Source of the DNA: Gracilariopsis chorda
Lineage: Eukaryota; Rhodophyta; Florideophyceae; Gracilariales; Gracilariaceae
Assembly (NCBI GenBank): GCA_003194525.1
Contig: NBIV01000049.1
Span: 297,054-361,053, forward strand
Length of the DNA: 64,000 nucleotides
Direction of reading: 5' to 3'
Positions 50,980 to 60,671 of this stretch are shown here, piece by piece; positions within the stretch are counted from its first letter, which is position 1; each line of letters opens with the position of its first letter. A model generated the notes under the pieces. That model worked only from the letters and a program-made list of their open reading frames with translations. It was not told where the DNA came from and made no database searches. The translations under genes were made by a program, and so were the position numbers.

Positions 50980-53210
50980 TCATTGAGTGTATTCTGCGTT
51001 ATCAGCGCCGCCGGGATAGGCCACAAACCCTCTACTCTCTGGACCAAGATCATCCAGTACAAAGTGCGGAAGTGTTCTTCGGGTAAATCCATACGCAATT
51101 CTCTTTCCTTCGACATTCTGTTGTCCCACACATGCGCAGATCTGAGATATATTGATAAAAGGACCCTTACATCCCGCGCTAACCATTCTCTTGATGTTAT
51201 TTGACTTCAATAGCGAATATTGTGCCGACGACCCAGACTTGTCTCTAACCCCGTTCAAAGCTCTGTTGACTTCAGTCTCAAAAGCTTCCATCATTCCCTT
51301 CCCTGGAAGGAGAGTGAGCTCCTTCTCCTGTGCCTTTCTTACGAGTTCTTTCACTTCATCCTTCGCATTTTGAATCGTTTGAATAACGTTTCGCATAGTA
51401 GCCTCATCAGCAATGGTGTCACCAATACCAATTGATTGACCTTGATGAAGAACGTAGTTGTGTACCAGCACTTGGATCTGAGAAATCATCTTATCGGTCA
51501 CTCGAGGACCAAACTCCTTCCAGGTAACATAAATCAGCCGATTCGCGGACGTACCCACCGTCTTCTTATCGATGATTCCACAAACCAGTTCCCCCTTCGA
51601 AATAAACAGTTTCGCATCTCCTGGAGATATATCAGTGTTCTCATCGTCTGGATGAGTGATGTTGAAGCGGATAAGGTTAACAGGTGGCAAGACCAGTGAG
51701 AATATCTGCTTTTCTGTCCATAAAGGCTTGGGTTTGTAGATCACTGGCTCAGGAACAACGCCATCCCAATCTCCAACATGCATAAGAAGGTTCATAAAAA
51801 AATCTCTTTGGAGAAATGTATCTCTCTGTGTGAACAGCATACAGCCAAGAAGAGTGCCCTGGACAATGCCCATACCTGGCTTATTTCCTTGCGGTGACAC
51901 GATGCAATGCGGGACAAGCATTACTTCCTGGACTTCGGCACGCGTTTGGCGAGACTGTGGGACGTGAAGATTCATCTCATCACCATCAAAATCAGCATTG
52001 TACGGAGAAGTTACTGACAAGCTCAAACGGAAGGTGGAATATGGCATCACTCGAATTCGATGACCCATAATGGACATGTTGGGCAGACTAGGTTGGCGAT
52101 TGAACAGTACGTAGTCTCCATCACGAATATGACGAATTACCTTGTGTCCAGCCTCTAGTTGAATCATGAAACGATCTGCAAGGTACGCCAGGTTTGTTTT
52201 ACGTCCATCTTCTCGTTCTATCATCTATGCACCGGGATACTCGTTGGCACCATTCTACACAAGCTTCCGCATTTCCGCCATATTGTATGTTGTGACAACT
52301 TCAGGATACGTCAGATTCTGAGCTATAGTTCTGGGCACACCTACTTCATGCAGCCTGAGATTGGGGTCGGGAGTAGTAAGGGTACGAGCGCTAAAGTCAA
52401 TACGCTTTCCCATGAGATTTCCTCTCTCGCGATCTTCTCTTCTCTTGAATCGCTAGCCAATACTCTTCATAGGTCAACTGCCTCCGCACACTGTGGATGC
52501 TACAACGCCCGGAATCTCATTGTCATATAAGTTGTGACATGGTACTGAACAAGATCAATTTGCTCTCGTATGGTATGCGCTACGGCTCCATTGGACTCCA
52601 GAATTCTTAGCGCGTTGGTATTCTTCACAATATCCCCCAGTTTGTTATTGAGGTCATTTTCGTTTCGCAGACCACCCCGCATAACTGAGGGACGGAAGGG
52701 AGGAGGCGGCACGGGCAGAAGTGTGATAATGAGCCATTCCGGGCGTGACCACTGATGTTAGAGGCCAAGGGCTGTGCAGTCCCTCTCAGATATGCGTTTA
52801 AAGATGAAGTGAGATCTCTTCCTGGTGATGGTCTGTTTACGATCAACGGACTCGTCAGCGCTATCTTCAAACACTGCGCGAATACGAAATTTATCTCGTG
52901 AACATTTCGGTTGGGCATGTCCACACCCGTCCGCAGATGAGCAAACGTTTTTCGTTCCAATGGTGGCGTGCAAAGCGGCACGTAATCTAGCAGTGGGTTT
53001 GGTGATTTTGATCAGGTCGACAACGGCATAATCGATACAGAGAATTCTGGAGCAATAATGACAAACGCAGCGGAGAATTTGCAAGGTGGTGTTGATGGAG
53101 CCAATGTTGTACATTGGTTTGGTCAGTTCGATGTGTCCGAAACGGCCTGGGCAACTATTGTCGTCGCATGCCCACGTCTGGCAAGGAAATACAAGGGTAC
53201 TTGACTTCAC
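50980..53210 (-). pseudogene. Truncated RNA polymerase II largest subunit (RPB1-like), captured copy
   Basis: Pieces in several frames follow the N-terminal half of RPB1 in order. Clamp zinc region CPGRFGHIELTKPMYNIG and RCVCHYCSR (53210-52758); VPPPPFRPSVMRGGLRNENDLNNK (52712-52500); [19 protein letters not shown] (near 52412-52250); then a 414-residue frame (52224-50980) with NRQPSLPNMSIMGHRIRV, the catalytic Mg-binding NADFDGDEMN, LWTEKQIFSLVLP, and GQQNVEGKRIAYGFTRRTLP. Homology stops after GPESRGFV, roughly the middle of the gene, and 13 unrelated codons follow. At least three frame breaks make it a pseudogene. No C-terminal heptad repeats. Confidence 0.88.
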
Positions 53211-53547
53211 CGCAGCGCAATGAAATTATGCCAGTTTGGCAACTGAGAGTCTCAGACGGCGACATGGTTGCCAAAGCCATAGTGGGAATGCAGTATTTTA
53301 AATTTTGAAATATTAGAGTGATAAAAAATTCGTTGCAATTTTATTAATCACCAAAATATTTGTGGTGATTTATCGGATTGCAATGTAGAGCACGACATTC
53401 TCTTTAAATGAATAGGTTTGAAATTGTTGTTGTTTTGCGTTACCTTTTCAAAATTTTGCAGCAGACTGACCTTCCTGGTTCAACTTTCCATCAGTCGGCA
53501 AGGGAAAGCAAGTGGAGGAGAACATTTTCCAGTTCCCTGATTCATGG

Positions 53548-53555
53548 CTACCGAC
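53548..53555 (+). repeat. Right target duplication of the hAT element
   Basis: CTACCGAC, pairing with 47621-47628. Gypsy sequence continues from here as in copy B near 7668. Confidence 0.9.
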
Positions 53556-54164
53556 AGTTTATCCTGAACTTTTCGGATATCGCGGCACCGTTGACCGCGT
53601 TGTTATGCAAAAGAAATCCCCCACAATTGAGACAATTCACGCCCGAGCAATCGGAAGCGTTTAAATCATTAAAGGAGGCGTTCACGTCAGCAGCTATGTT
53701 ATCTTCACCCAAACTGGGACTCTCGTACTCCGTGGACATGGCTTCGAGCGACTACCAAGTTGGTTGCGCTCTTTTCCAACCTACCCCAGAGGGGAACCGA
53801 ATGCCAATTGGTTATTGGTCACGCTCGCTCAACGTCCACGAGCGGAATTACTCAGTGTCGTAGAAAGAGTGTCTCGCCGTCGTGTGGGCGCTTTCCACCC
53901 TACACCCCTATCTTATAGGAGTTCAGTTTACCGTATACACGGATCATTCCACGTTGAGGTGGTTAATGAACATATCCGATCCCTCGGGCCGCCTTATGCG
54001 CTGGAGACTCCGCCTTGGGGAATATGACTTCCAAGTCATATATGAAAAGGGGGCGCCCAACACCCAGGCCGACGCTTTGTCGCGTTTACCCACAAATGGG
54101 GAAGCACTCCCAACGGAGGATGAAGACATTCCATGCTTAATGGCTGAAGAACCGGATGACCCGG
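53548..54164 (+). pseudogene. RNase H of gypsy copy C (second piece, cut by gypsy D)
   Basis: Continues pol after the hAT: FSDIAAPLTALLCKR, SSDYQVGCALFQPTPEG and VYTDHSTLRWLMNISDPSG, then NTQADALSRLPTNGEALP and MAEEPDDP. A TAG at 53861-53863 (in SVS*KECLAVV) breaks it. The coding sequence runs straight into the TGAAGTGC start of the copy D LTR. Confidence 0.85.
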
Positions 54165-54971
54165 TGAAGTGCAACGCCCTCAGGGAGGGATTCTGGGTAC
54201 TTGAACGCTTTCCCGATATTATCGGTTGTGTAGTGTGTATATGAACTACGCCCCACAATGGTGGGTATGGACACGTGGGACACGGTTTTGGGTCAATTGG
54301 CGGTTGGCCACAGTAGTGGATGTTGCCACGGAATGTGGAGTATTTTAGTTAATTTTATTTATTATTTTCACACCCATTTCTGGGAAGCTAGTACTTAGTG
54401 CGACGGCGCACTGCCGTCGCACCAGTAAACCTTCCCCAACAAGGGACCCCAACTTGGGAAATTGGCTCTGAGCTTTACCGCCTCCGCGTGTTCTCAACTC
54501 CTCCTTGGAGGGAAGCACCGTAGTGTACGGAAGTTCACCCCCTTGCACATCTAAAGAAGACCCATCATTGGGAGTACTAATTGTTCCAATCATATTGGTG
54601 TTTCGCCCTGTATAGGGAGTCCTGTCCACCGGCATTGCCGTATCTGCTCGTCGCTCTCGCGACCCACTTCGTCCGTCCTCTTTCCCCTTTTTAGGGTAGC
54701 ACCTCCCGCTATCCGCGGCCCTCGTGTGCGCATCCGCTCACACACCCCCACTTACGTGGAAACATACCTCTACTGAGGATCACACCCCGCTCACGCGGAT
54801 ACCGATTCTTCGCCTTCACCTCCCTGCGCGAGTCGCGACAGGTGTCCCTGGTCTTACAAACCGGCTTCGCCGTGACACCTCTAGGAGGGCTCTACCCAAC
54901 TGGGTTCACCTCGTGAGAGGAAGATCCCGGACGTCTTTCGGTGTTTTTCCCCTTTGGGGCATTGCACCACA
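54165..54971 (+). repeat. 5' LTR of gypsy copy D (type A)
   Basis: 807 bp, TGAAGTGCAACGCCC to GCATTGCACCACA. Similar to 1206-2035. It carries the hairpin GTCGC-tctc-GCGAC at 54650-54663, at the position where type B LTRs have GTCACG-acact-CGTGAC. Confidence 0.92.
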
Positions 54972-54974
54972 AAG

Positions 54975-54996
54975 TGGTCTCCCGACCTAGAATCGG
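54975..54996 (+). other. Primer binding site (copy D)
   Basis: The same 22 bases as in copies B and C, starting TGGTCTCCCGACC, three bases after the LTR. Confidence 0.8.
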
Positions 54997-55076
54997 TTTT
55001 TGTTTTCCCTCTTACGAGGTTTGTTTTCATTCACCGGACGTTCCGTGATCGTTTCCCGTCGTAACGGTATTTCCTC

Positions 55077-57251
55077 ATGTCGAAAAATCCCTCCGACGCG
55101 GAGCCAGTGGTTACGCGTAGTCGCTCCCGCGACAACGCGGACACTTCCGAAGTTCGGTTCGTACCCCGTATCCCTATACGGACAAGTTCCAGCCGTGCTG
55201 GCGCCGCTTCATCGCGGAATGATACCCCCGACCGGGAACCCCGGAACCTCCTTTTGCCCTCGTTATCACCCCCGCAGGGGAATGCAGCATCGGCTCCGGC
55301 TGTTGCCGCAGTGCCCCAGGCACCCCGGCCTGCTCCCGCTGTCGCGGCTTCAAGCGCCCGTGGAACGGGCGATAACACCCCCCAGGGGACTTCCCTGGAA
55401 TCCCAGGTCCGCGCTTTGTGGACCGCCCATGACACCCTTGTAGGGGAACTAAAATCCCTCCAAGAGGTGGTCTCGGCAACCCCCGTAAAGGAGGTCGCCG
55501 AGGAACTCCGTATTTTACGGTCTGACGTCAACTCCGTGTTGGAGAGTTTGGGACAACCCACCGCTTTCATCGAAGGAGTTGAAGCCCGATTTGATCGGAT
55601 TGGTGCCCGCCTGGAGACGCTGGAGCAGTTCGTCCTCATGGACAAACCATCCCCGGGTGATCCGGTAAACGAGGCATCGCACAACGACCAGCTTGCTGGG
55701 AAGAAGAAACGCCGTCACCGACGGAAACATCACCGAAAATATTCGGACTCCGATTCTTCGACATCGTCGGACTCATCCCGAAACCATTCGGTTAGCTCGA
55801 GCTCCTCGGACTCCGACTCGGAGGACGAGAAGCGAGGCTACTCCTCCCGCTCGAAGCGGTCATCGGCCACTGAAGGTGTGGTCCAAACCCGCCAGAAGGG
55901 GAGAAGACACCCCGGTCTCCGGGAATTGAAACCGACAAACCCGGATTACCGGAAGCTTTTATCATACCGGTACTACCGGCTTGAAGATTCGTCACTTGGA
56001 CGTACGCCCCGTGGTACGGGAAAGGTGCGAGAATGCATTAAGCGAATGCAGCTCTCGCTCCGCAACCAGTATTTTACTGGAGAGGACCCAGTCCTAGTAC
56101 TGGATTTCCTATCCCGCTTTGTAGCGGAGGCCGATATCCTCGGTATGAATGAGGGACAAGCCTATTTGGCTTTACCGTATTTCTTACGGGGAGTGGCGGA
56201 GGACCAATACACCTCTGTCAGAGGATCTTCTCGCGCCTCCGAGGGAGGAGTTACTTGCTGGCCGGAGGCTGTGCAGTATCTTCTGCGCTCCTACGCCACC
56301 AACACCGCTATTCAGCAGGCTATCCTCGCTTTGCGAGATACACGCCAGCGTGCTGGAGAGACCGAGACCGATTACTCGGTGCGCCTTAACAAGGCTTTCC
56401 ACAGATGTGGTAACGTATACCCCGCTGGGGAGCGCAGTACCATGTTCATTGATGGTCTTGACCCGGCAATCCGGAGTTTAGTTACCCGTTATCGGGAGAA
56501 CAAGCGAAGGATCACCTACCTCGAGCTGGTCCAACACGCTCGAGCGGAAGGGGATGCACTTCGTGCAAGAACTCCGAACAATCGGTCTAAATCCGCCAAG
56601 GCGTTGTTGCTGGAAAGCGAAGCTTCCTCTCTCCCGCTCACCGCGGATGGGAACCCTGGACAGGGATTTGATACCGTGCATTTAGCGCAGGGGGATGGTG
56701 TGTCGATACCCACCAGTGAGTTACCGTCAACGACGGAGATGACCCATGATACGGGAACAGAAGATCCCGTTCTATACGGTGGTAACAGTCGGGTTCAACC
56801 CCAACGACTCCCGTTTTCAAACGGTCAATCCCGTTATCAACGGCCTGGATGGACTGACACCCGCCCTGCGGTTCGCTTCTCCGATACTCGGAATAATAAT
56901 CCGCGTGTCGCGGTGCTATCTCTCATTTGCCACCTGTGCTATGCCCATGGCCATACCTCTCCTCAGTGTATTTGTTCACTGAAGGATATGGCCAAGGTGG
57001 TGGCAAATTATGAGGCCCTCACTCCAGAGGAGAAACGTTCCGTCCTGACGGCTTCCTACCTCCGTGCTAAAACGGACTTTTCCCACGCCCTACCACAGAC
57101 CCCGCGTGCGCGGCAAGCTTCATACACCCCGATTCGGGAGATCACGCAACCATCCGTTGCAACCCCCGCTTATGCGGATAGAAACCCCCGTCAACGGGAT
57201 GAAGCACTCGTTGTCGAGGAAACCAACCCACCGCCGAAGGCGGAAAACTAA
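55077..57251 (+). CDS. gag polyprotein of gypsy copy D (intact)
   Basis: 724 residues from the ATG at 55077, about 100 bp after the LTR. It forms the particle that packages element RNA. Order: Ser/Pro/Ala-rich N-terminus; a helical, coiled-coil-like segment (VRALWTAHDTLVGELKSLQE, about 110-190); a Lys/Arg block and an Asp/Ser-rich block (SSSSSDSDSEDEKRG, about 240-255); a capsid-like region from LLSYRYYRLEDSSLGRTPRG through FTGEDPVLVLDFLSRFVAE to IDGLDPAIRSLVTRYRE; and a CCHC zinc knuckle CHLCYAHGHTSPQC (about 618-631) that would bind RNA. Stops at TAA 57249-57251, with pol open in the -1 frame from 57203. Confidence 0.9.
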   Translation: MSKNPSDAEPVVTRSRSRDNADTSEVRFVPRIPIRTSSSRAGAASSRNDTPDREPRNLLLPSLSPPQGNAASAPAVAAVPQAPRPAPAVAASSARGTGDNTPQGTSLESQVRALWTAHDTLVGELKSLQEVVSATPVKEVAEELRILRSDVNSVLESLGQPTAFIEGVEARFDRIGARLETLEQFVLMDKPSPGDPVNEASHNDQLAGKKKRRHRRKHHRKYSDSDSSTSSDSSRNHSVSSSSSDSDSEDEKRGYSSRSKRSSATEGVVQTRQKGRRHPGLRELKPTNPDYRKLLSYRYYRLEDSSLGRTPRGTGKVRECIKRMQLSLRNQYFTGEDPVLVLDFLSRFVAEADILGMNEGQAYLALPYFLRGVAEDQYTSVRGSSRASEGGVTCWPEAVQYLLRSYATNTAIQQAILALRDTRQRAGETETDYSVRLNKAFHRCGNVYPAGERSTMFIDGLDPAIRSLVTRYRENKRRITYLELVQHARAEGDALRARTPNNRSKSAKALLLESEASSLPLTADGNPGQGFDTVHLAQGDGVSIPTSELPSTTEMTHDTGTEDPVLYGGNSRVQPQRLPFSNGQSRYQRPGWTDTRPAVRFSDTRNNNPRVAVLSLICHLCYAHGHTSPQCICSLKDMAKVVANYEALTPEEKRSVLTASYLRAKTDFSHALPQTPRARQASYTPIREITQPSVATPAYADRNPRQRDEALVVEETNPPPKAEN

Positions 57252-58810
57252 CTGAGGGAGTCTCCCCTTTGGGAGAGGCGTCCTCAAGAACGAGGCTGTT
57301 GGCGCCCGAGGCGTCCTCGCCTCGCTCCCCGGTGAAAGTCCTCTCGAGGAAAGACACCGCTGACGCGGACTCTGTGCACCTCGGTGTGTTGCGTCGCCCG
57401 TGGATACGGAGTAAAAATCCCCGGATTCCCGGTAGAGTCTTGGTCTTGGCCAAGCGCAATTATAAGGTCTATGCCGACCTTGGCCTTGACCCCCAGTTTA
57501 TGGTGAGGTTTCTCACCGTCCTGGATACAGGTGCAGGCCCCAACTTTGTTGTGGAATCATTGTTACCCCCGCTTGTGCGGTCGCGTATCCGCTCTGACGC
57601 GGTCCCCGACATTTCGGATGCGAACAACAATCCGTTACAAACGGTGGGCACAGTGGACCTCGTCGTGAGACTTGGTACCTCTGTGGTGAAGTTGGACTTC
57701 ATCGTTTGCCGTTCATTGGCAGCACCAGTCATACTGGGATGTGATTACTGCGACAGATTTGTCGACGCAATCAGGCCCCGCCTCAGGCGTGTAGAACTTG
57801 ACGACGGATCGTCGGTTCGGATTGTTCGCCGCCCGCTAAAGCGGTCCTCTGGGAAACAAGGTCCGCTCCCTGCTGCACAGGAACCACCGCCCGCGTCCCG
57901 CGAGTCCACCAAGCTCCGCGTCGCTGCCTCGGTTTCTATACCGGCTGAGTCCCAAGTCTGGGTGCAGGTATATTCCCGTCAACACGGTCTTCGGGTTATA
58001 CAACCCCTCGCCTCGTTGTACGAGAAATCCCAGCTGGCGCAGGCTAATGGAATTGTCTCCATTTCCCCGGATGTCCCTTTCCGGATATTGATTGCCAACC
58101 TTGGCAAACACCCCCAGTATCTGGTCAAACACCAAGTAATTGGGAGTGTCACCCCCCATCCTATGGGAATGCTGCCAACGAAGATGACAGCCGCCGATGT
58201 ACTCGGAGTTACCACCTCTTCTGAGGAGTTCGCACCGCCGTCCGAAGACGTCAAGTCTAAGGAGGGGGAGGAAACCGCTACTTCAGCGTCGAACATACCG
58301 AGTAACTCGGAATTGCGAACCACACCTGTTCCACAGGACAATGCTCCATCGAGCAATGACCGGATTGATCCGGAAAAAGCACTTGAAGCGCTGGACTTCA
58401 GCCACGTGCCAGAGTCGCACCGCGACAAACTACGTACTATGTTACGGGAATTCACCACAATGTGGGATGGCTCGCTTGGCGAGATTGATGCAACGGAACA
58501 CCGGATCGATTTAATCCCCGGTGCGCGACCGGTTGCACAACCCCCTTACAGGGCAGGTCCGAAAGCTCGGGAAGAGGAGCAGTCCCAGGTGGACAAGATG
58601 CTCCGCGCAGGTGTGATTGAGCCCGCTCAATCACCCTGGGCATCCCCAGTTGTACTGGCTTTAAAGGCCGACGGAACCTGGAGGTTCTGTGTCGACTACC
58701 GCCGGCTCAATGCCGTGAATGTTAGGGACACGTACCCCATCCCTCGTATGGACGAGTGCATTGACTCCCTTGGAGACGCCACCGTGTTCACGGCCCTTGA
58801 TGCCAATTGA
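57203..58810 (+). pseudogene. pol part 1 of gypsy copy D: protease and reverse transcriptase N-part
   Basis: Open in the -1 frame relative to gag and overlapping its last 49 bases, so expression would need recoding. The first in-frame Met is uncertain. Aspartic protease: LTVLDTGAGPNF (near residue 108) and APVILGCDYCDRF. The reverse transcriptase starts with WRFCVDYRRLNAVNVRDTYP and reaches FTALDAN, where Trp of copies B and C is TGA (58808-58810). The same frame continues after this single nonsense codon. A hairpin TCTCCC-cttt-GGGAGA (57261-57276) follows the gag stop. Confidence 0.88.
57242..57276 (+). promoter_or_regulatory. Candidate gag-pol recoding site with downstream hairpin
   Basis: The gag end reads GGAAAACTAA in copies C and D. 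Nine bases after the stop comes a perfect 6-bp stem with a CTTT loop (57261-57276). Copy B has the same stem, and copy C has TTTCCC/GGGAAA, two paired changes. Pol lies in the -1 frame. No classical slippery heptamer is present, so the mechanism is open (frameshift, readthrough or re-initiation). Confidence 0.5.
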
Positions 58811-59542
58811 GGATATTGGCAAGTACCTGTCAGACAGGAGGATCGCGACAAAACCGCATTCACTTGCCATGCAGGAACGTACCGCTTCAAGCGGATGCCA
58901 TTTGGGTTAGCCAACGCCCCCGCCACCTTTCAGCGTGCAGTAGATATTCTACTCAACCGCTTTAAGTGGCGGAGTTGTCTGGTCTACCTTGATGATATCA
59001 TCATCTTCTCCAACTCGTTGGACGATCATCTCACTCACGTCCGAGACGTGCTCACCGTACTCCGCGATGCGGGAATTGCCCTCAAGTTGAGGAAATGCGA
59101 GTTTTTCACAGACACTGGGAAGTATCTGGGTCACATTATCCGTCCTGGACGGTTAGCGATCGAGAAAGCTCGAGTCAAATCCCTCGTTGAGGCGAAAGAA
59201 CCCCGTACTCAAACGGAACTGCGCTCCTTTCTGGGGCTGGTCAACGTCTATCGACGGTTTATCCCGAACTTTTCGGATACTGCAGCGCCCCTGAACGCGT
59301 TGTTGCGAAAGGGGAACCCCCCAAAACTGGGAATATTTACGCCCGAGCAATCGGAAGCCTTCAACTCCTTAAAGGAGGCTGTCACATCAGCACCAATCCT
59401 ACATCTCTCAAAACTTGGGTTGCCATACTCCGTAGATACGGACTCGAGCGACTACCAAGTCGGGTGTGCTCTTTTTTCAAACCACCCCCGAGGGGGAACG
59501 AAATCCAATTGGTTATTGGTCGCGCTCGCTCAATGTTCATGA
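58811..59542 (+). pseudogene. pol part 2 of gypsy copy D: reverse transcriptase C-part and RNase H start
   Basis: Same frame as part 1. GTYRFKRMPFGLANAPATFQ and the catalytic YLDD box (58985-58996) are intact, as is the FLGLVNVYRRFIPNFSD connection. RNase H begins at PYSVDTDSSDYQVGCALF. The frame is lost in a T-run at 59472-59477: copy D has one base more than copy B, giving a +1 shift. Confidence 0.87.
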
Positions 59543-60671
59543 GCGGAACTACTCCGTATCGGAGAAAGAGTGCCTCGCCGTCGTATGGGCGATGACCACT
59601 CTGCGCCCCTACCTTATGGGAATTCACTTCACCGTGTACACGGATCATTCCTCATTGAGGTGGTTGATGAATATCTCCGACCCGTCGGGACGTCTCATGC
59701 ACTGGAGACTCCGCCTCGCGGAATATGACTTTCAAGTCATTTATAAAAAGGGTGCGCAGAACACCCAGGCCGACGCTTTGTCGCGGTTACCCACAAGTGG
59801 GGAAGCACTCCCAACGGAGGATGATGAAGTCCCATGTTTCATGTCTATAGACCCGGATGATCCGGAATATGCCGTCAAGGCTAGGCCAGAAACCTGGGAC
59901 GAGGATGCTGATTTTGACGAACTACTCGCATCGCGAGATAAATCTGAGAACCCGTTACCGGGAAACTTTGTACCGGTATCACCGGAAGAAATGATCCGAG
60001 AACAATTCGGCGACCCATTCTGTACGAGAACTCGTGCCCGTATCAACGGTGGTGAAGATCTCCCTTTCGGGGTAAACGGCAAAGGCTACCTCGTAAGGAA
60101 GGTCGAAGCCCGCCCACAGATTGTGGTACCACATTCCCTGCAATCGCGGGTGTTACATCTATCACACTACGCCCCCATTGGAGGTCACCCAGGTGGGAGG
60201 AAACTCTACCTAACCCTGCGAAGGGATTTCTATTGGCCCGCAATGGCGGTGGATTGCTACGCAACTGTGCAGTTTTGTAGCGAATGCGCGAAGAATCGCG
60301 TCAAACTCCGCAAAAATGCGAAGAAGATAAAACTATTCCCCGCAAGGGCACCACTCGAGTTTATCGCAATTGATCTTCTCGGACCACTACTCACCACAAA
60401 ACGTGGAAACAAGTTCCTACTTGTCATCACCGACCGCTTTTCTAAGCTGGTACGGACTGTCCCTCTTCGGAGGATAACCGCTCTCACGGTGGCCCAGGCT
60501 CTGGTGACGCACTGGATTTTTGTCTACGGTCCCCCTGTGGAGGTGCTCTCTGACAACGGGAAGCAGTTCGTGAGCAAGTTCTTCCAGGATGTTTGTCGCA
60601 TCCTGGATGTCAAGAACTTGTTCACGACTACCTACCACCCCCAGTGTAATGGGCAAGTTGAACGGTTTTAA
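59466..60671 (+). pseudogene. pol part 3 of gypsy copy D: RNase H and integrase
   Basis: RNase H continues with RSLNVHERNYSVSEKECLAV, FTVYTDHSSLRWLMN and NTQADALSRLP. The integrase shows the HHCC zinc domain (LHLSHYAPIGGHPGG ... CSECAKNR) and the DDE triad: Asp at 60372-60374 (FIAIDLLGP), Asp at 60552-60554 (VLSDNGKQF) and Glu at 60660-60662 (NGQVERF). It stops at TAA 60669-60671 through one extra T in TTTT compared with copy B. Confidence 0.88.

Larger units (their letters stand above)
47629..53547 (+). mobile_element. hAT transposon (5.9 kb) carrying an RNA polymerase II subunit fragment
   Basis: Bounded by 8-bp duplications. The termini are short imperfect inverted repeats, CCAGGAATC on the left and CCATGAATC read inward from the right (8 of 9). 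It contains an intact hAT transposase gene (48019-50502, +) and a decayed, truncated copy of the largest RNA polymerase II subunit (50980-53210, -). Because both lie between the duplications, they moved together, or the host fragment was added afterwards. Confidence 0.88.
42579..54164 (+). mobile_element. Ty3/gypsy element copy C (type B), interrupted by hAT and by gypsy D
   Basis: It begins with a type B 5' LTR, primer binding site and gag, then protease and reverse transcriptase up to 47628. There an hAT transposon (47629-53547) is inserted. The element resumes at 53548 in RNase H and is cut again at 54164 by the 5' LTR of copy D. Sequence on both sides of the hAT matches copy B continuously once one copy of CTACCGAC is removed. 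Its 3' end is not in the window. Confidence 0.9.

Noticed and set aside
50980-53210. A working RPB1 gene
   Set aside because: Several frame breaks, homology ends in mid-protein, no C-terminal repeats, and it lies between the target duplications of a transposon inside a retroelement.
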